Below are positions 14,901 through 18,431 of a stretch of 18,431 nucleotides of DNA, piece after piece; position 1 is the first letter of the stretch, and each line of letters begins with the position of its first letter. The DNA lies in contig CAKSLU010000029.1 in the NCBI GenBank assembly GCA_934474225.1, positions 1 through 18,431 of the forward strand, in the 5' to 3' direction. Source of the DNA: an uncultured Eubacteriales bacterium. Lineage in GTDB: Bacteria > Bacillota > Clostridia > Oscillospirales > CAG-272. A program made the position numbers and the translations under genes. The notes beneath the pieces are model-generated. The model made no database searches, was not told the origin of the DNA, and was given only the letters and a program-made list of their open reading frames with translations.

Positions 14901-17900
14901 GGTTTGTGCCTGTTTGAATTCGCCGCAGATGACGATGGTGCAGTCCTTAGACAGATCCAACGCATCATAGGCAGCCGTCAGTGTGCCGAGCGCCTTGTCC
15001 GGCGAAGAACCGTCGCCGCGTTTTGTCCCGCCGAGGTAGACCACCGTTTCGCTCTTTACCACCGTCCCGCGCGTGAACTTTTTCGCAATCTGCGGGAAGG
15101 ATGCCGTTTTCTCCGCCGCCTTGCTGTAGTTCAGCACCGCGTCGCCCGTGTGCGTCACCTGCGCCTTGGCATAGCTCGACCATGCAAACTGACCGATTGT
15201 GCCGTCATGCCAATCCAGCGTAAGCCCGCCGAGTGTTGCGCTGTTGGTCGTACCGTACAGGTTGGTGATGGATGCACCGCCGCGCAGTTCAATTTTCACA
15301 TTGCCCGTCGCGGTGAAGGGATTGTTCTCGCTCGTATTGACCGGTGCAAAATAGAGCGTGCCGACTTTGGCGTCGCCGCTGATGCGGATGGTTGCATCGC
15401 CGTTGTAAACCGGCTCGGTGACCTGTCTCGAATATGCGGCGATGACATAATGGCTGCCGCTCTTTATGGTGATGTCGACAGGCGCATCCGACGTTTCCGG
15501 CGGCTCTTCCCCGGCATAGAGCGTGCTCTGCCCTGCCTGATAGCCGCCGATGATGTCAAAGCCATTGGCAAACGAGGTGCCGACAAAGTCTGCATCCGTA
15601 CTGCACATCGTGACGCCGGTATCCATGACAAGCGGATTATGCTGCGCTACGATGCAATAGTACTTGCCGGTCAAACGAAAGTCAACATCCTTGAAAATCG
15701 TTTTGCCGTTGCAGACAAAGCGCGCGCCGGGCGTGACAATAGCCGCGCCGCTCCCTCGGTAGTCCACGCCGCCGTAGACTGAGGTCAGCGTGACCGAACC
15801 GGTATAGTCCGCCGTATACGCGAAGCTTTTCTTTTGCGTAAATTCACCGCAAATGACAATGGTGCAATCCTTGGACAAATCCAGGGCATCAAACGCCGCC
15901 GTCAAATTGTTGACTGCCTTATCCGGCGCGGAGCCGTCGCCGAGGTGTGTCCCGCCGAGGTAGACCACACTTGCGTTTTCCAACTTTACGGTTTCATCCG
16001 ACTTTGGCGTGGTGCTTACATTCTGGTTGAATGCAATCGCGTCAAGGTCTGCCTCCGCACATCTCGTGCGCTCGATGACCGCCTCGACATTCTTCATATA
16101 GAGAACCTTGCCGTCATAAGCGAGGTCAACCGTGTTGACATCCTTGTCAAGTACCACCGGAATGTATGTCACATCCACGCCGGTTTTCGTCAGCGCGCCG
16201 GTCTTGTAGAACGGCACCGTGTCAAAGCTCTCGCCGTTGACGGTGATTTTTGCATCCACAATGGCGTTTGACGGGTTAGCAAAGGTGCACTTCAACAGCA
16301 CTTCGCGCGCGGACTTGCCGTCCACCGTGATGCGCACGCTGTTTTCATACTTGCCCTCTGCATTGAGGATGGTACCGACCGTCGCCGCCTCCATCGGCAG
16401 CGTGACCTGCATGCCGGACGGTGTGGTTTCTTCCAGGCGATAGAGCGTCAGCTCGTCCGCGATTGCGTAGCAGGTCGAATCGCAGGCAGGCAGCATGAGA
16501 CCGATTTGCATGGTTGCGGAAGTCGCGCGGAACACAAGGTCGCGCTTGACAAATTCGGTTTCCGCTGCAATTGAAGCCGTCTGTACATTGCCAGATGCGC
16601 CCTTGGCGAAGAGATAGGCAGTTGCATCCTTGGAGGAGAGCGCATAGGCATCGAGACGGTAAGTCGCGCCGACCTTCAGACCGCTCACGGTCTGATAAGC
16701 GCCGCTCTCGGCGTTCGGACTGCCGACAATCTTCAGCGCGTGGTCGCCGAAGAACGAGTAGTTTGTATCCTCCGGCGCGGTGCCGCCGAGCGAGGTCCAG
16801 CCCGTGAGGTCGCCGGTCTCGAAATTGTAGTTATTGATTTTGACATAGTCATAGGTGCGGAAGTTCGTCTTCGGGATGTAGTAGGTATTGCCGACGATCT
16901 TGCCGCCGTTTTCAACGAGAACGCGCTCAAAGTTCTCCCGGAACATGTCCATGATGTCGGAGAGTTTGTAGTTCTCCGGCAGACCGGCATGGTGCATCCA
17001 AATGCCCTTGTCATTTGCCGCCTCTTCGACATAGGTGTTGACGATGATGCCCTTGCCGTCCTGCCACAGGTAAGTGTTGGCCTCCTCGGGCAGCACTGCC
17101 GTGCCGCCGATGATGCCGAGCACAGGCAGGAAGCAGACGCCGCGCGCATCGTAGCCCGACAGCGAGAAGATCTTGCAGGTCTTGTCAAAATCGCCGTTGC
17201 CGTACAGCAGACCGAGGATGGAGAACGCCATGTTGATGTCCACGCGGCTCTGCTCGTTGATGGCGGGAATCGAATAGTAGTAGAAGTTCCGGCGCGTGCA
17301 AAGCTTCTCTGCCAATGTGACAGAACGCCGCCAATCGGTCGGATTCTCCTTGTAGAGTTTCATGCAGATGGCGATGACCTCGCGCTCCCACGAGTCCTCG
17401 GCGAAAATTGCCGCCGCATCGCGAATCAGCGTGGGAATATCGCTCTCATAGTACGCCATCGCGTACATGGCGGCGATATAGTCCGTCCAACCGAGGTTGT
17501 CCGTGTCGCCGGTGAACGGTCCGAACATCGCCGTGAGGTCCACCGCGACATTGGGCATGCCCGCGGCGACCATGCCGAGCGTGTTGGTCTCGATCCAGGG
17601 CTCCTCGCACCAGGAATAACGGTTGCCGTACTCGGCTCTGCCGACATAAGGCACGACATAGCCCTTATTCTTGGAGAGTGCATACGCGCCCATCGTGCGG
17701 TGACCGCCGCCCATATCCCATACATCGTATTTGACCCAGTCATCGGTCATCACCTTGGTGGTCGGCGTGCCGTACTGCTCGTACATGTCACGCAGAATAT
17801 GCAAATTCAGGATGTCGATGCCAAAGGCATCGGCAATATAGGATTCCCAAATGCCGGTCGTCTCGTTTTTGAACAGCTTGGCGACCTTCTGGTGATAGGG

Positions 17901-18185
17901 GTTGTTCTGCGTGTCACTGCCCTTCATCACGCCGTACCAGCTGTCCGGCAGTGCCACGCGGGGCGACCCGTCGCGGTTCCAGACAAACTTGTAGTCGGTG
18001 AAGAAGGCGGTGAGTTTGGCAAGATACGCCGCGCGTGTCTTGTCCGCATAGTCCGCCTTCGAGAGGACATAATAGTCCCCCTCGACGCGCGCCTCGTTTA
18101 CGGCAAATGCGCCGAGTGAGAGCGCGGAGAGCAGCAATGCCATGCACAGCAGACCTGTGATTACTTTTGTAAGATGTTGTTTCAT
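11907..18185 (-). CDS. Giant secreted multidomain protein: ADP-ribosylglycohydrolase-like domain, CBM-like domain, three beta-helix-like repeats
   Basis: This is a 2092-residue exported protein. Residues 1-28 are a signal peptide (hydrophobic ITGLLCMALLLSALSLG, then AFA). Residues about 45-430 are alpha-helical and resemble the ADP-ribosylglycohydrolase (ARH) fold: GWTDYIAAMYAMAYYESD, then NMAFSILGLLYGNGDFDKT (from 318) and SGYDARGVCFLPVLGIIGG. The last corresponds to the metal-binding GxDTDC of active enzymes, here changed to D346-A-R348, so hydrolase activity is doubtful. Residues 450-585 look like a galactose-binding/CBM jelly roll (NFETGDLTGW). Residues 586-735 form another beta-rich segment. 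Residues 740-1654 are three 308-residue repeats starting VVYLGG, with DGS.PDKA..TLTAA resembling parallel beta-helix proteins. Residues 1665-2092 are a C-terminal module with LNYGALAQSNFGY and MHYCDMAKAYFVK, shared with the paralogue upstream. No LPxTG anchor is seen. GGAG lies seven bases before the ATG. Confidence 0.8.
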   Translation of the reverse strand: MKQHLTKVITGLLCMALLLSALSLGAFAVNEARVEGDYYVLSKADYADKTRAAYLAKLTAFFTDYKFVWNRDGSPRVALPDSWYGVMKGSDTQNNPYHQKVAKLFKNETTGIWESYIADAFGIDILNLHILRDMYEQYGTPTTKVMTDDWVKYDVWDMGGGHRTMGAYALSKNKGYVVPYVGRAEYGNRYSWCEEPWIETNTLGMVAAGMPNVAVDLTAMFGPFTGDTDNLGWTDYIAAMYAMAYYESDIPTLIRDAAAIFAEDSWEREVIAICMKLYKENPTDWRRSVTLAEKLCTRRNFYYYSIPAINEQSRVDINMAFSILGLLYGNGDFDKTCKIFSLSGYDARGVCFLPVLGIIGGTAVLPEEANTYLWQDGKGIIVNTYVEEAANDKGIWMHHAGLPENYKLSDIMDMFRENFERVLVENGGKIVGNTYYIPKTNFRTYDYVKINNYNFETGDLTGWTSLGGTAPEDTNYSFFGDHALKIVGSPNAESGAYQTVSGLKVGATYRLDAYALSSKDATAYLFAKGASGNVQTASIAAETEFVKRDLVFRATSATMQIGLMLPACDSTCYAIADELTLYRLEETTPSGMQVTLPMEAATVGTILNAEGKYENSVRITVDGKSAREVLLKCTFANPSNAIVDAKITVNGESFDTVPFYKTGALTKTGVDVTYIPVVLDKDVNTVDLAYDGKVLYMKNVEAVIERTRCAEADLDAIAFNQNVSTTPKSDETVKLENASVVYLGGTHLGDGSAPDKAVNNLTAAFDALDLSKDCTIVICGEFTQKKSFAYTADYTGSVTLTSVYGGVDYRGSGAAIVTPGARFVCNGKTIFKDVDFRLTGKYYCIVAQHNPLVMDTGVTMCSTDADFVGTSFANGFDIIGGYQAGQSTLYAGEEPPETSDAPVDITIKSGSHYVIAAYSRQVTEPVYNGDATIRISGDAKVGTLYFAPVNTSENNPFTATGNVKIELRGGASITNLYGTTNSATLGGLTLDWHDGTIGQFAWSSYAKAQVTHTGDAVLNYSKAAEKTASFPQIAKKFTRGTVVKSETVVYLGGTKRGDGSSPDKALGTLTAAYDALDLSKDCTIVICGEFKQAQTFVYKKNYTGSVTLTSVFYDEDYRDAGAALISAGARFVCTGKTIFKDIDFRLTGKYYCIVAQHNPLVMDTGVTMRSTDAGFAGTSFANGFDIIGGYQAGQGILSNGTKPPIKSDVPVDITIKSGSHYVIAAYSRQVTEPVYNGDATIRISGDAKVGTLYFAPVNTSENNPFTATGNVKIELSGDASITNLYGTTNSATLGGLTLDWYDGTIGRFAWSSYAKAQVTHTGDAVLNYSKAAEKTASFPQIAEQFTRGTVVKSETVVYLGGSKLGDGSSPDKALGTLTAAYDALDLSKDCTIVICGEFKQAQTFVYKKNYTGSVTLTSVFYDEDYRDAGAALISAGARFVCTGKTIFRDINFRLTGKYYCIVAQHNPLVMDTGVTMRSTDAGFAGTSFANGFDIIGGYQAGQGILSNGTKPPAKSDAPVDITIKSGSHYVIAAYSRQVTEPVYNGDATIRISGDAKVSTLYFAPVNTSENNPFTATGNVKIELSGDASITNLYGTTNSATLGGLTLDWYDGTIGRFAWSSYAKAQVTHTGDAVLNYSKAAEKTASFPQVAEKFTHLHALTPEPADNVAYIGNVGYTTVQAAFDAAKALETITIVAGTTETVEPKTTVYLAGDYSGITIGGAYTLDVTGRYARRDGAIVTDPVVAFTPAEGVKAIVRPTAATAVGSTNISATNSLEIDSSILLKFMATQKYAYADFYAVIDLLDPNGNKIDAADADPQARRFVLTDKTLDSNGRIVYVIDGIPATCMGNLLEITFYGVKADGTVDYRTFTNQSIKNMLYTRYSRSTDEAYKALIVAILNYGALAQSNFGYATDALVNADLDASLIRTSVADYAGTEMAGTFAKGTLNEGETAQFRGIGMSAELLDKVRFKITLTPATGASTDYTNLTAVVAYTDAFGTAQEVAVPYAKWDMSGSKPLVEINEISAVDLRQKLTLDVYSGYGTDAQSRVLPTYTIDGLEYYCTSKQKAGNPETLKVLCYAIMHYCDMAKAYFVK
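13224..14120 (-). repeat. Coding repeat R3 of the giant protein
   Basis: This is the third copy of the 924-bp unit (308 residues), starting at VVYLGGSKLGDGSS and breaking off after EKFT. Over about 299 residues it differs from R2 at only about nine positions (for example K/R and D/N near FKDIDF, and I/A and V/A near the KSDxPVD segment). This implies recent duplication or conversion. Confidence 0.9.
14121..15044 (-). repeat. Coding repeat R2 of the giant protein
   Basis: This is the middle copy, exactly 924 bp from its VVYLGG start to that of R3. It includes the shared blocks KDCTIVICGEF, GKYYCIVAQHNPLVMD, SGSHYVIAAYSRQVTEP and GDATIRISGDAKV. Confidence 0.9.
15045..15968 (-). repeat. Coding repeat R1 of the giant protein
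   Basis: This is the first copy, also 924 bp. It is more diverged than R2 and R3, for example TQKKSFAYTADYTGS against KQAQTFVYKKNYTGS, and TLYAGEEPPETSD against ILSNGTKPP. The VNTSENNPFTATGNVKIEL block is nearly unchanged in all three. Confidence 0.9.
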
Positions 18186-18306
18186 ATCGATTCTCCGTTT
18201 TAAGAATTCGACATTATTCTAACATACGGCAAAAATCCCGGAATGTAGAATGTGACTTTTCATTTGTATTTTCCGATTTTTGTCATTGAACCGCATAGTC
18301 GTCCCC
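18186..18306 (-). promoter_or_regulatory. Upstream region of the giant gene with an extended -10-like site
   Basis: On the minus strand TAGAAT (complement of 18216-18221) is preceded by TGT, giving an extended -10 pattern. No convincing -35 hexamer is seen at the proper distance. GGAG (near 18193-18196) is the ribosome site. The rest is AT-rich and holds no gene. Confidence 0.4.
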
Positions 18307-18406
18307 ACATAAAAAAGCACCCCCGAGGGGGTGCTTTTTTGATTTTGGTTTGCAGGATTACTTGACGAAGTAAGCCTTTGCCATGTCGCAGTAGTGTATG
18401 ATGGAG
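18307..18406 (-). repeat. Direct repeat of gene end plus terminator (pairs with 11855-11955)
   Basis: About 100 bases covering the last codons, the stop codon, the 3' untranslated bases and the terminator are nearly the same here and at 11855-11955, in the same orientation. This is a trace of gene duplication and could serve as a site for recombination between the paralogues. Confidence 0.8.
18311..18340 (-). terminator. Terminator of the upstream paralogue
   Basis: AAAAAAGCACCCCC (18311-18324) and GGGGGTGCTTTTTT (18327-18340) form the same perfect hairpin as at 11860-11889. It lies 17 bases after the stop of the partial minus-strand gene at the window edge. Confidence 0.92.
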
Positions 18407-18431
18407 TAGTACAGTACGCGCAGGCTCTCCG
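18358..18431 (-). CDS. 3' end of a paralogue of the giant secreted protein
   Basis: Only the last 23 codons and the stop (complement of 18358-18360) are inside the window. They read ESLRVLYYSIIHYC, then DMAKAYFVK, which aligns without gaps with the giant protein's end (PETLKVLCYAIMHYC, then DMAKAYFVK). The DNA from the terminator through the stop codon is also nearly identical between the two genes. The gene is therefore a tandem paralogue sharing at least the C-terminal module. Its N-terminal content cannot be seen. Confidence 0.85.
   Translation of the reverse strand, partial: ESLRVLYYSIIHYCDMAKAYFVK

Noticed and set aside
13224..15968. Repeats considered as a CRISPR array or tandem mobile elements
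   Set aside because: The units are 924 bp, fully coding and in frame within one protein, with no spacers or terminal inverted repeats.
11943..18119. Several long plus-strand open frames (up to about 500 codons) opposite the giant gene
   Set aside because: They mirror the repeats of the minus-strand gene, are Arg/Cys/Val-rich without domains, and lack ribosome sites. The minus frame has a signal peptide, domains and a terminator.

Overview
The window looks like a chromosomal segment of a moderately GC-rich Gram-positive Clostridia member, most likely a gut Oscillospiraceae/Ruminococcaceae-type bacterium. The grounds are strong AGGAGG-type ribosome sites throughout, a perfect CIRCE operator in front of groES-groEL, a secreted protein ending in a dockerin-like domain, an alanine/glycine:cation symporter, and an intergenic block of stem-loop repeats of the kind common in that group. 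Species assignment is inference. No tRNA, rRNA, CRISPR array, transposase or phage gene was seen.

Layout. 1-1458 (+): the 3' end of a family I inorganic pyrophosphatase, then homoserine dehydrogenase, closed by a strong terminator (1471-1510). 1511-1861: a block of hairpin-rich repeats without genes. 1954-3632: a small ACT-like protein (+) that overlaps tail-to-tail with an AGCS transporter (-). 3753-5873: the groES-groEL operon with promoter, CIRCE operator and terminator. 5877-7497: an AT-richer cassette holding a good promoter, a highly structured leader of about 190 nt and a secreted leucine-rich-repeat/dockerin protein with its own terminator. 7557-7857 (-): a clearly dead aldo/keto reductase gene. 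8004-11802 (+): an ImmA/IrrE-type metallopeptidase, then a tightly packed unit of alpha/beta hydrolase, D-2-hydroxyacid dehydrogenase, methylglyoxal synthase and a threonine-aldolase-like PLP enzyme. 11907-18185 (-): one giant secreted protein of 2092 residues. 18358-18431 (-): the 3' end of a paralogue of the giant gene, carrying the same terminator.

How the genes fit together. The left part is housekeeping (phosphate and aspartate-family amino-acid metabolism, chaperonin). The 8.5-11.8 kb unit has ATGA overlaps at two of its junctions and so is probably co-translated; it joins methylglyoxal production with a 2-hydroxyacid dehydrogenase and an amino-acid lyase, but the common substrate is not evident from sequence. 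The right part is a cell-surface locus with at least two related large exported proteins in tandem.

The most unusual points are: (i) the nested, mutually exclusive stems in the leader of the dockerin gene, two of which look like intrinsic terminators; (ii) the giant protein, whose N-terminus resembles the ADP-ribosylglycohydrolase fold but lacks the metal-binding aspartates, followed by three 308-residue beta-helix-like repeats; and (iii) the tandem paralogue of that protein.
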